Assembly: GCF_000150275.1 (NCBI RefSeq)
Contig: NW_002060947.1
Location: 6,088,286 to 6,152,285 of the forward strand
Length of the DNA stretch: 64,000 nt
Origin: Trichoplax adhaerens
Taxonomy: Eukaryota; Placozoa; Uniplacotomia; Trichoplacea; Trichoplacidae
Reading direction: 5' to 3'
The notes beneath the pieces were generated by a model that did not search any database, was not told the DNA's origin, and saw nothing but the letters and a program-made list of their open reading frames with translations. Positions 42,184 to 54,221 of this stretch are shown piece by piece; the stretch's first letter is position 1; each line of letters begins with the position of its first letter. Position numbers and translations under genes: made by a program.

Positions 42184-45100
42184 TTAATCTAAAGGCTCCA
42201 GATCACTTCGATATTTTATCACTTTTTGTAGAAATTCAGTTGCAACGGGACAAAAGTCATCATTCCAAATATCCTTTAGCATTTCTTGCGTCTCTGGCGA
42301 AACATCACTATCTGCATAGTCGAATATGATATCCTCATCTATAAATAATATACGCAATAGCAGCATTCCTCGTTAAGATTCCAATACATTTACAGATACC
42401 CTAAGCATAAATTAAACAAATACCCAAGTATTCTTCCAGGAAATCTATTAGTCGGTCAGTATCTTCTTCACCAAACGCTGAATATGAATTTTCCATACCG
42501 ACGCTATAAATCATGCATCAATAATTTAATTTTTTTATTATCATCAATTCATAAGACAACATGCTATTATTATCTATTATTATTATTGGTAAATCAATAT
42601 AGCTGATATGGTTGTCAAATTGATCGTTATACATTGAAAACTGTACAGCCCTATCCTACCTGTAATTCCATAGAGTCTTGCAAATTAAACCTGCCAATTG
42701 CCAATCATCTCGTCCAAAATCTCGTAATGCATCAATCAGTCTACCATTGAAAGAACATAAGTGAAATACATCTTTACTGTGAAATTTTTGCTCGTGGTAT
42801 AAAACTGTCTGTACACTTTCTATTTTGGCACTTAAAATAAAAACAACACGATACCTTTTAACACCTCCTTCTTTCAATAATTTCTCTCTGTTATCCGCAT
42901 CTTTCATAAAATTCATCAACAGTCCGCAAGCATAAAATACTGTTTCTCGCTGGCCAGCATCAAGAAGCGCAATCATCATCTCATCCACTGCAAAATAAAG
43001 TGCACTCAATTACGGAGGGAATTACTCTATTTCATTACGTTATATGGAATCGATAAAGTGAAAGAGAACCTACCTTTTTTCTTAACTAACAAATCACGAA
43101 CGGCTTTCGATCTGGTAAGATTGCCAAAAACACGTACGACATCAATCATGATGGAAGCATTATCATCCAGTAGTAAAAGTACTAAAACTATAAAATATAT
43201 ATATAATTAAATCCCTTAATCATTCCAGTAGCAGTCGATTATAAATCAACTTTAAATTCAGTAGTGCATTTAACCGGTCCATAATAAGTAGTACGTACAC
43301 TTTGTTAATTCAATTTCTTTTTTAAATAAGGCACTTTCATTGACATCATAAAAGGATAAATTACTTATCGCGACAGCTGCATGAGTCACAATTTCTCTCG
43401 ATTTTAATATATCTTTTGTAGCTAAAGGAAAATGATCACAAGTTAATTTCTATCACAATGCTACTAAGCAATTAAAAAATTAAAACCTAATAGTTGTAGT
43501 AGGTAGTCGACGAATTCATAACTGGTGGCAATGATTGAGCCAACGTCCGGATATATAGACAAATTTACAATAGCTCGGATAATCTAAATTATACAAAGGC
43601 AAGTTTGAGCAAATTTTTCTCGTTTTTCCGGCAATGAACTCCTAAGTAACTTAGAGTACCTTTAGTATTACGTCTTCAATTTTGGCTACAGATTTTGGCT
43701 TTTCTTCGGTGTCTTCATCAGAAGCGAGCTATTATTGGCAAGTTTATAAATAGCATTATAATGAAGCAAGCAAGCGTCCACGCACCTAAATTAACGAAGA
43801 TAGATTACAGTAAAATTTATTACCTTCCTATCCCAATCAAGGTATGTCCTAAGTACTTTTAATAAATATTCGATGCCATTGCCATTAGAAGTTACAAATA
43901 TACTAATTTCTTCACTTTCCAGAAAGATATTTCCAAGAATATAACCCAAACGTAGAACCAAATCCTAATTATGAAGATATTTACTATGACTTAATTTGAT
44001 ATTGTAACTATTGTAATTTTATCAAGCAAAAGTGCAAATTTTTCAACTGGATGTTACCGCTTTATGTACTTGCTTTTCCATTACTTTCAAGAAAAGTACG
44101 ATAAGATCAGCCTCATCAATCAAGATGTGGCAGAATTCACTATGTTGAGTCAATTTACTGCAGGATTTAATATACCAATAAGTAGATCATTTAGTACCAA
44201 AGTACTTTACAAAAGTCCAAATTAGCAGTCAATATTAAGTGTAACATGATATATCAAAAACATTTGTGTACCTACCTAAATATTCGTGCTATATTTAGCA
44301 TTAAATCATGATCACTGGTAAACTTAGTAACTACAGGTAAAACAGATAGTACAATCTCTTTTGACATTAACTTTTTTCGATGTTGTCCATTGTCAGCTAG
44401 ATTTGCTAAAATTCCAGTCAATTGAATCATGGCATGTGAAATCTCGCTACTTTTCAGGTCAGACTGTAAAATAAAAAAATCTTTCGAGATAATTCTTAAA
44501 ATGCATAGTTGTAATCAAATAGAAAATAGCGTACTTCAGAATTGAGAGAGTTCATCGCTAATGCCACCGCCTCGATACAGTTACGGTCGAACAGATAATC
44601 CTGCAGATTTGCATTACCAGACAGAAATTTAATGGACGCAGCACTGTAAGTTAGAGCTTCTAAATTAATTGTAGGGTCCACGTCTTTCCATATTTCAAAT
44701 AAATAATCTTAACCAAAAACAACATTTCATCAATGTTATATACTCCAATATTTTCCAGCGATAGCGTTAATGATCAATATTCATATAACTTACCAGGAAT
44801 GTTTTCATCGATAATCATTTTATCATTCGATTCATTACGACTAGCTAAATACACCAATTTGCAAATATTTCCTAAATTTTTCCCACTGACTTTCATCTAA
44901 TTTTATAAATAATGTCTCATTAATCTAGTATCATTTTCAGAAATAAATTTTGCAATCAACTTACAGAAAAGATAATACGAGCAAGTTTTATTAGTAATTT
45001 TGGATCATCTTGATCCAATAGGCGGTAAGCAGCATGTAAAACACTACTTCTCCTTTTACTTGATCCAGTTTCACCGCTGCTTCGTCCTAGTAAATTTTTT

Positions 45101-48100
45101 CTAAACAATGCATCCCATAGATAGCACGTGGATTGATAGAGTTGGTTAGTACTGGTAGGACCTTCCAATTTAGTTAAATCTATACGATTTAATAGTGGTA
45201 CAATCACACGTTCCCAGTAAGCAGCATCTTCGTCTTCAGTAGCAGAATTTTTCGTCTTTTTATTTTCATCTTGAATGGTAGACTTTTTATCCTTAGTAAT
45301 TCTTTTTTTAGTAGTTTTTAAATTTTCTTTTGATTTTGTTAATGTCTTAGTTTTTACTCCCTTACTATTTGAACTGGCTGTTTTGTCAGAGCTAGGCTCC
45401 AAATCATTTGTTACAGCTAAATTATCATTTTTCGAGGTATCAATTGTAATATCTGACTGAAGTCGTTCTTTCGGACCACTATGAACTCTTCTATTAGCCA
45501 TTCCTAGGACAATAATATACAACTATTTTAACGTATACTGATATCCAAAACACTGTATATAATTAATTACTTTCATTTTTATAACGTTTTAGTAGCATAG
45601 AAAACATTTATCTGACAATTTTTTTATGGATTGAAGCGTAAATCTTACCAGTTTCCTTTGCTGGTGAAGGTAACGACCCTCTTCTAGCTTGCGAAGGTGG
45701 ACGCGGTACTTGATCAAAGCTAGCAGTATGTTGTAATTGCTTGGATGCTTTACCTTCCAATTTGGATTCACTTTTCGGTTCATCAAGACTGTCTAAACGT
45801 CGATACTGCCTACCAAAAGATGATCTTCTAGGAATGCCCGATGGACTGTCTATAATATTTTACGCGGCAATAGCATATTGGATAATCTTAACATTTACCG
45901 ATTCTACTAGTCAAATTAAAATCCCTATTGTTATTCAAATAATTGATCAGTAAAAATTTGAAATGATGCACAACAGTAGCATAAACCTAGCAAACAGTTA
46001 TACTTTCTACTCTACTTTTGTGCAATATTACATTAAATGTAATGAAACAACGATGATTTTATTTGTCGATTGAAGATTTTAAACTTGAGATTGAAATACC
46101 GAAAATGAAACAATTATAGTTGAAGGATTGTTAGATTACTACGATTATAATCAGTACAATTCAACTACTAAAGAAAATATATTTATTGGTCTACAAAATT
46201 ATAAAGATGACTGCCCTTACCTTTGTCCAACTTTCGGTTGTTAGCAGAACTACCACTACTAGCCCTTTCTCTGCTCTCGACAGAATCAGCCGGAGAGATA
46301 GGCTTTTTTGTAATCTTCTGTTGATCAATCGGCGCTAATCGTTTCCCAGACGGTGGTTTAGCTGCTGGATAATCAACAAAGTTCCTCGAAGAAATACTGT
46401 CGATAAGTAATAAATAATAGTATATAACTAAACAGAAATCGTTTAACCGGCTACAAATGAGAAGGTAATCAACTTTGTTAAATCAGTATCAAAGATTAAT
46501 TAGCCATAAGATTGTCATATCATTTTTATATCGTTATTTTTAAGTGCCGTAAATATGTCCCAAGTAAAGGCTTACAGTATAATAATTAGTATCGGTCAAC
46601 GATTGATGTAAACAATTTTGATTATAAAGGTTTTATAAAACGAAATATTTTGATAAAAAGGAGTTGATCAGTAATGACACCTATTCAAGTTATAAGAATA
46701 CATTTCAATGCTATAAATAAGTTTCGGATTAAATGATCACATCCACAGAGCAGAAAATTAAACCTATGAAATACACTTTCCAAAGACTGCACTAAGTAGA
46801 GATTTAAACGGATGAATATGTTTTACAAGGATTGAATCAAGATTGTATTTTGACGTGATTTGGAATCTCTCGATAATTGTATTATCATATCAAGTCTATC
46901 AGCTATTTCAGTCAACTACTGTATTAGATTACTAGGAGAGTACTAGGTATTGATTTTTTGCTCTCACAGTCTCTTCTAATTATATTATTGATGAAATTCA
47001 TTCAACATCGGTTCCGCATCAATAACCTGATTAAGCTTTCTGGTCGATGTCTTAATTATGTACTCCTCTTTATCATTACACGAGTGCAAAGCGCATTTAG
47101 TGTGTTAATTGATAATATTCCTATTACATCCACAACTAAATAGACTGATATGTTATATATAATTTGATTCTATTATAAAGGAATCGCTTAGACTTAGATC
47201 ATGGTAAAATATAAGGGAAATATTATTGTTGGAACTATTTACCAATTCTTCAATATTACTAATCATTGAATCATGTCCGCGATATTCTGGGAAAGATGTG
47301 TGCAGTAGGCACTCGGTTAGACAGCGTCAATACCAAAATTGTAAATAAAAACAGTGATGATTGGCTTAATCCGATTAAATCAGTATCCATTTACAATCAT
47401 TGACATCGCAAATGAACCACATACTTTATTAACCTAAGTACATGGCAATAAGCTTAATTTCTATCATCTCTCGTTGTTCTCCATACTGTAGCAAGAGTTC
47501 GATTAACCTATTATCGCCGAATACAGTATATTCAGCAATAACATTCGAATTTTTTGACTACTACGGCATGAATGATGATAGAACGTTGTAGTTGTTACTA
47601 TCGACTTTAAAAGTGAATAATTTAGTAACTTTGCGTACCGATTAACGATATTCATTATTATAAATGGAAAATCTAGAAAATTATTTTGACACACTTTAAG
47701 ATTTGATATTTATGGTACACGCAAGTAACAAACTTCAATTATAGGATGTGCGCAAAACTCAACTAAATCTACTCGACTAATCAAGATGATAATCTATATG
47801 CTGCAGCATCTTGTGATATCCAATATTATTATAACTGATCAAGTTGTATAAATATAATTTGGATTACAGTAGCAAGATGAATATGTTCGTTGATGCTCAA
47901 TAAGACGATATTACCAAGTCTACTTCGTCAATATGTAATACGGGCCCTTATATCCTGACGTCATCCATATTGATATAAAGTCAATGACTAAATATACCTA
48001 TGAGACCTATTGCCAATTTTACCTCATAACTGATGGTGGTCGACTTTCACGCGTTTTTGCACTACCACTACGATCTCCTAGTAGAGTTCGCTCAGATTGC

Positions 48101-48249
48101 AATGGAGTTTCAGGTCGTTTAGTTTTTAATGTGCGTAATGATGATCGAGCTTGAGAAACTATCTGAGCAGCAGTCATGCGATCACCCGCTTGATAAAATG
48201 GCTTGTCGTCTTTAACGGAGCCATGCTTAGAAGCACGATTGCTACTCAT
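42184..48249 (-). CDS. ARMC2: Armadillo repeat-containing protein 2, a dozen or more exons
   Basis: ARMC2 is an armadillo-repeat protein required for axoneme assembly: radial-spoke transport in Chlamydomonas (PF27), central-pair and sperm-tail integrity in mammals. Exon 1 (48023-48249) gives DKPFYQAGDRMTAAQIVSQA and LRTLKTKRPETP, matching human DPFYQPSVSKQKTSAEIISEA and LRTVRTQRPFTP. Disordered, Ser/Lys-rich exons follow (46219-46390, 45650-45845, about 44965-45500), the last ending in AYWERVIVPLLNRIDLTKLE and LLDQDDPKLLIKLARIIFSV. Armadillo exons continue to 42656-43009, with AVDEMMIALLDAGQRETVFY, ACGLLMNFMKDADNREKLLK and RDFGRDDWQLAGLICKTLWN, close to human DLGPTDWQLACLVCKTLWN. The last exon ends FLQKVIKYRSDLEPLD at 42184. 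Exon borders in the middle are approximate. The gene is divergent from CSTF2, 656 bp apart. Confidence 0.94.
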
Positions 48250-48905
48250 CTTGGCAATCTTGTTATGAGTGAGGAGTTACAATACCTTTAGCGAATAAGA
48301 ATGCGTAAAATAGTCACAACACAACTGCACACCGATGATGATGCATGCAACGAGTTACCACTAGCATAGACTGGACTACAAACTGCTAGTCCAAAAGTAG
48401 AAGAAATGCTTGTAGTCAATGATAGATTTGGAGTAATTTTCCAAGTTAACCAATCAATCGAAGAGAAGAAGATCCAACTGCGTTTAACAGTAGCCACTTT
48501 GCTGAATTGGATTGTGGTGTAATCTCGATTTAATGGCACTGTTTAATGGAGCAATCCTGTAGAGTATAGCTGGCCAGAGACCACTAGCAGATTTTGCGCG
48601 TCTGATCTTAGCCAAGAAGAAGTTGCCATGGAATTGCTCTGCCTCTTCTCATATTGAACACTGGCGATCGTCCCTACCCATACGGAATCCAGTTACAAGA
48701 ATGAACGTCCTAAACAGTATACTGGCATTTTCAGCCAATCTATACTCTTCCTTACTAAAGCTTCCATATATCGTTCCGATGGTTTGCTCTACCGTACTGA
48801 GCATGCGCTAAGATGACGCTCTGTTGACTGCAAGTGGACTGTTCAGGCATGCGTAAACCCTTTCCATCTTCTGCTTTGCCTTGATCCATTGCCTGTGCTC
48901 ACAAG
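48250..48905. promoter_or_regulatory. Divergent ARMC2/CSTF2 intergenic region
   Basis: The 656 bp between the two start codons must hold both promoters. No TATA or CCAAT box stands out. The frames at 48288-48539 (-) and 48623-48811 (+) have no supporting features. Confidence 0.5.
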
Positions 48906-51780
48906 ATGGCTTCTGCAACCATTTCTCGGGAACGATCGCTACGTTCAGTATTTGGTATGTTAAATCTTTCTGTTCCTCATGTTCTTAGTGATAGGGTAGG
49001 ATATTCATCTCCAATGATAGTGGATCTAATGGAACGTAGGTTATGTGTATGCGTAGTTTTATTGTCCTACAGTATCGTATCCAAGCGAGGCGTTATGGCG
49101 TGTAGAAAGGAAGAATCTTTTGCTCTCGGGTTATCGATTAAGTGTAGGAATGGAATGATTATACAGTAGTTCAAATGAATCTTACTTGTAATCATGACAT
49201 TAGAAAGGAGTAGATATTGCCTATGATGTCATATCTATACCCTAACAAATCAAATCGTTCTTGATGAACCTTGTAAAGTGCGATCATACTTGCAACAATA
49301 CTTTCATAAAGTTACGGAATGAATTAGTGAGAAATTTGCAAGTATATACATACAGTAAATGCATTCAACAATTCTTCCTACAGTATCGCCTATACGCTAT
49401 AGGAATCATTAACGAGCTGCACACCAATTAATTATGTAGGCAATGTAGTTTAGCAGGAATTAATCTTCCTCTACTAGTCCCTATTGATGCTTATCCACAT
49501 ACGCTACACTAATAGTAATATGATTAAACAAGAAGAAAAGATTGCCTATCGTAGTGTCGTGGGTGCAATATGCAATCCGGAAAAGATACCCTAACGTAGT
49601 GTCGTAGGTGCAATATTCAATCCGCAGTGGCAATGCCAAGTGAAAGTTGCTATCATATTGGAAATGGAATAATTTGTTTGCCTACTATATATTTGTGTCT
49701 TAAAATACTTTTGAGTGCACTCTCTTGACATCAGCAGCTATAGCGAACGGTAATGTGAACATAATGTAGCCTCTAAATTAACTGCTGCCATTCCTAATTA
49801 CGGTAATCCCCTCTGCTAATGCAAACGCTACATGACAAAGTTACTAGCTCTGAGACGCAACGCATGCTCTTTGAAACTATCGATCATATTGTTTGAGAAT
49901 GATATCGAAACACTTAATTTGTTATTCTTCTTGCAGTCGGTAATATTCCTTATGAAGCCACTGAAGAACAATTAAAGGACATCTTTGGAAGTGCTGGTCC
50001 AGTTGTCAGTTTCAGGTAGTACTGTCTTGATGAAAATTTAATTGCTACCCTATCTTGCCAAATGTTAACTATTAGTAGCAATATCATAGTTTTGATTCCA
50101 TTGGCAATGAATTATTATTAGGCTTGTATATGATCGTGAAAGTGGTAAACCTAAAGGTTATGGATTCTGCGAATTTCAAGACAAAGAAACTGCATTAAGT
50201 GCTATGAGAAATTTGAGTGGTTATGAATTAAATGGGAGATCATTAAGAGTTGACAGTGCGGCTAGTGAAAAAGATAAAGATCGTAAGTTCATCTTACGTA
50301 CTACCCATTTGTAGAATAGTCATATGACTGAGAGTGTATCACTTGCCAGTTTCTGAACGATGCATTTCAATGTTGTAGTTCCTTTACAAATGCCGGCTGG
50401 TGGTGGTGGACTAGCAGAGGTAAAATTAAATATGATTTACGGAGAATGTAGTATAATAGAATAAAAATTTAAATTAGTAAACAATTGTTGCATTGTACAC
50501 ATTGACTTACAGCAGTTCATCACCGCAAAGCATCAATTAAGTTATTGTCTTAAAGTTACTCTAGTTGTTTATATTCATGATCTTTCTGTAGCCGTCTATG
50601 TATGGCGATGCAGTACCTATGGAAGAGGTTCCAGAAGTAATAAAAAAATCTGTGCAGAGTCTCCCACCTGAACAAATGTTTGAACTGATGGTTCAAATGA
50701 AGGTTAGTCAAACGATTTTAGCTTAGCTTGTATGCTATCCACTGCTGACATAATTTATGTATACTGTCTTATTTTAGGAAAGTATACACAAGTACCCTGA
50801 TGAGACAAGACGAATGTTGCTGCAAAATCCCCAATTGGCGTATGCACTACTGCAGGCTTTAGTTGTCATGAAAGTTGTCGATCCAGCTGAAGCAACAGTA
50901 AGTTTTATCAATTGTGGCTAACAAAAATAAGATTGATTTTCCTATAAAGTTCTAGTGTTTTTTCTTTTTAATTTGCGAATAAAATATTTTCGATTTTTTT
51001 AGAAACTTTTACATCCTCCAAATACCTTGGTGAAACCGTTAGGTGGTCCTCTACCCGGAATGCCAATGGAGCCTCAGGTTTTTAAGATATTTAAATTGTA
51101 TTAGAACATTCTTTCACGAAAGATAGACGTAATTAAGAAAATGATGTTGAAAAGTTGCAGTTCTATACACATATTAGCGTTATCGCGATTAGTCACTTAT
51201 CGATTTCAAACTGCGTTAGCAGGTAGGTAGACCACCTGTCGATCCTGGATTTGGCCACGTTGTACCTGAACCTCAACAACGTCCTAATCAAGGAGCAGGT
51301 AATCCACAGCCCCCTCCAGCCAAGAAACCCTCAGCAAATCGTGCTCCACCTAATCCATCTACGACGACGCCTCCACCACCAGGTATCAAATTTAGCGATA
51401 TATCCAAATCAATAATAGACGTGACTTTTATTAAAACCTAAGTTATAATGTAATCAAATTTTGTTGCCTGATAACAGCATCTCAAATTCGTGCTCAAGAT
51501 CAAGAAAAGGTATTTTCAAATGTAGTTGTGTTATACTCTTGTAAAATTTGTTTTATATAATTTACAACGAACTGGTTCACAACTAGTACTGTATGCGCTT
51601 ATAATATATTACGTGATAGCGGTTAACAATAATCTATGTTTTGCTGAAATTTTATTTCAGGCCGCTCTTATTATGCAAGTGTTGAGCTTAACCGACCAAC
51701 AGATAGCTTTATTACCTCCGGAGCAAAGACAAAGTATATTGATATTAAGAGAACAAATTGCTAGAAGTAAAGGGCCATAA
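48906..51780 (+). CDS. CSTF2: Cleavage stimulation factor subunit 2 (CstF-64), ten exons
   Basis: CstF-64 binds the GU-rich element downstream of poly(A) sites and drives mRNA 3'-end cleavage. Exons: 48906-48954, 49937-50015, 50122-50282, 50379-50419, 50592-50702, 50778-50897, 51003-51077, 51223-51382, 51478-51509 and 51661-51780, all phase-consistent, giving 315 residues. RRM (residues ~10-95): [20 protein letters not shown] (RNP2) and [20 protein letters not shown] (RNP1). Hinge that binds CstF-77/symplekin (~110-190): [15 protein letters not shown] and [21 protein letters not shown] short Pro-rich linker follows, then the C-terminal domain [20 protein letters not shown] and [15 protein letters not shown], nearly identical to human. 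Human CSTF2 (577 aa) has a long Gly/Pro region and MEARA repeats; these are absent here. Intron 1 (982 bp) is by far the longest. Confidence 0.97.
49541..49626. repeat. ~43-bp tandem duplication in CSTF2 intron 1
   Basis: CGTAGTGTCGTGGGTGCAATATGCAATCCG is followed directly by a second copy, CGTAGTGTCGTAGGTGCAATATTCAATCCG, with short linkers. A local duplication only. Confidence 0.75.
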
Positions 51781-53099
51781 TTGGATAATTCTGAATTGAT
51801 TTTATAATCATATCTAATGAAAGGTGTACTGTATAATGTATGGAACTTCTCAAAATGTAAAGTAGCTGTTATGATAGCCGTAGTCGTTTTTGTTGTACTG
51901 CATTCGGTTACCATAGTATTATTAATATTATCGCAGGTGATGGGACATTCTCTAAACGTTTACTACTGATAAACTGTATTCCATTTCCATACTGTGAAAT
52001 TGTTTGGATACGGTACTGTACATTGTATGATAACATGATTTATGCTTACCATCGCTGTTCTGTACATGTATAGCTGATTTGGTGTGTAAAGTTAGATCCC
52101 CTTATCTTCGGATAAGCTTATTACAGAAGCACGATGAATTGTACTTTTACTTTCCCTATCTTGTAGACTTGTAGTCACGTAATTATACATTTTTGCGATG
52201 TACACTGTTATAATGTTTGAATGGTTTACTGTATAGGAACTCTGCAGTATTAACATAAATCTTGTGTAAACTAGTAGACAAAAGTCTACGTATCCAACCC
52301 AAACTGTGCATCAATGCATCTCTTCCGTCCGTATACCGTGCGGTCTTTCTAATTGCTGCGTGGATTAATTTCTAATCCTCTATGATCACGTCATCGATGC
52401 TGAAAACTGGTTTTTGGAAACTGCTAGTGTTTGCAATATTTCCAAATGATTAAAGTGTGCAGCATGCTTCTTGATTCTAATTTTATTTTGTATTGATATC
52501 CAATTGCATGTTCCTGTGGATGAAGGTTGTCTACATGAGTCGATATACACGTACACTTCATTGTATGGTCGAGCCATGAGCTAAAGACTGTCCACTATAA
52601 TGATATCATGGTAGCTAGTAGTGTACAGGATAGAACTATGAGAGGACTGCATGAGTTGACTGCAGGTTGGTTAAATTCAAATATTCATTTATTATGTGAG
52701 TAGTTGAGTCGAGTAAGGCGTATTGCAGCAGACTATACAGTATTGCTTAACAGCTGCAATATTATGAGGACTTGGCGGTAGATAGGCTAAATCTGGCCGC
52801 TATAATTAAGTCACTTCATCCATACTATCGTAGCTCATCTTTCCTTTGCTTAGAAGGATGCCAAGAACATCGACAGCAGTGTATGTTCTAGTAATGATGG
52901 AGATACTGCTATGCATAACAGTGCAGTATTATACTGCCTATTACTCGTATAGAACATATTTGTATGTCTACGCACTCAAGACCTCCAGGGTCTCCTTTTC
53001 ATGTACTTTTTAATTGTACACCGTCCACTATCATCCAAGTACGAGTATAGCAGTCATCGTATTTGACTTTACTTTTCAACCCAGCTTGCCATCATCAAG

Positions 53100-53585
53100 C
53101 ATTAGTTCATAAAGTCATGCTCAATTTTAGTATGAAGACACCTTACACCTTACACCTTAAGAAGCACATCATCTGTCTCAGCTCTGACGACAGGTAGCAT
53201 CTAAACAAAATCTTCTATTGTACAAGTCGTTGTAAGTCATGCTCAATTTTAATATGAAGACACCTTCAATTAAAATAAGAAGCACAGCATCTGTCTCAGC
53301 TCTGACGACAGGTAGTATCAGAATAAAATCTTCTACTGTGCAAGTCGTTGTAAGTCATGCTCAATTTTAGTATGAAGACACCTTACACCTTATACCTTAA
53401 GAAGTACATCATCTGTCTCAGCTCTGACGACAGGGAGCATGTAAACAAAATCTTCTACTGTACAAGTGGTAGTAAGTCATGCTCAATTTTAGTATGAAGA
53501 CATCTTAACCCTTCCAACGCTGAGTACTATTTGAAGAAGAAAATAAGAAGCAAAGCATCTGTCTCAGCTCTAACGCAAGTTAGCA
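53100..53585. repeat. Tandem repeat, ~120-bp unit, 4 copies
   Basis: AGTCATGCTCAATTTTAGTATGAAGACACC recurs near 53113, 53234, 53352 and 53474. Each is followed by a variable ACCTTAAGAAGCACATC and the constant CATCTGTCTCAGCTCTGACG ACAGGTAGCAT, then AAAATCTTCTACTGTACAAG. The fourth copy carries a short insertion. No coding potential. Confidence 0.9.
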
Positions 53586-53802
53586 TGGAAACCGAATCGA
53601 CTGCAGTAGACTTTGTCGCCGCTGGATGGCTCAACCTGCATACCGTATGACGTCGTGGGCGTCATGCCTATAGCGTCAACGACGGGCGGACGTGCTCGTC
53701 CAACGTCAGCAACAACGATATCACACTCTACCAGTCAGAATGCAATCCAGTCGTGAATCAAGTAACACAGTATCACTCCGCTCAACCGGGTGAGGTGACA
53801 GT

Positions 53803-53890
53803 GTACAGTAGAGAGAGTACTGTACTGTACTGTACACTGTACTCTACTGTACAGTACTATACTGTACTGTACACTGTACCCTACTGTACT
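53803..53890. repeat. GTAC-palindrome tract
   Basis: An almost uninterrupted run of TACTG/TACAG units with several inverted arms, capable of long hairpins. It is the densest tract in the window together with 1344-1518. Confidence 0.85.
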
Positions 53891-54221
53891 ACACTCTACA
53901 CTATTTAAGCTATTTACGCTGAGTATCTGAGTAATCGGAGTTATTATGGCTGGGCCTACTCTACACTCTACTCTCTTCAATCGCGCATGCTTGCCATTCT
54001 TCCCACTCCAAGCATAGGTAAATTGTAGAGGGAAAAATCGGTTACGTCACGAGCTGTCATGAAGGCACGAGTCAGAATCACTGTAGGACTGCGGTGTCCA
54101 ACTGTATAATAAGAACATGCGCAAGAAGCAATACGCCATAACCCGCTTGCTTCAAAATAAGAGTCCGCTTGCGACTGCTTGCATCTCCATTCTCAATCAC
54201 TGAATTTTTACGCTAGAAAAA

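Larger units (their letters stand above)
51781..54221. other. CSTF2/taxilin intergenic region
   Basis: 2.4 kb with no supported gene. It contains the 120-bp tandem array and a GTAC-palindrome tract (listed separately). The segment just left of 54222 should contain the taxilin promoter. Confidence 0.5.

Noticed and set aside
45275-45460. Plus-strand hydrophobic ORF
   Set aside because: Antisense shadow of the Lys/Ser-rich ARMC2 exon.
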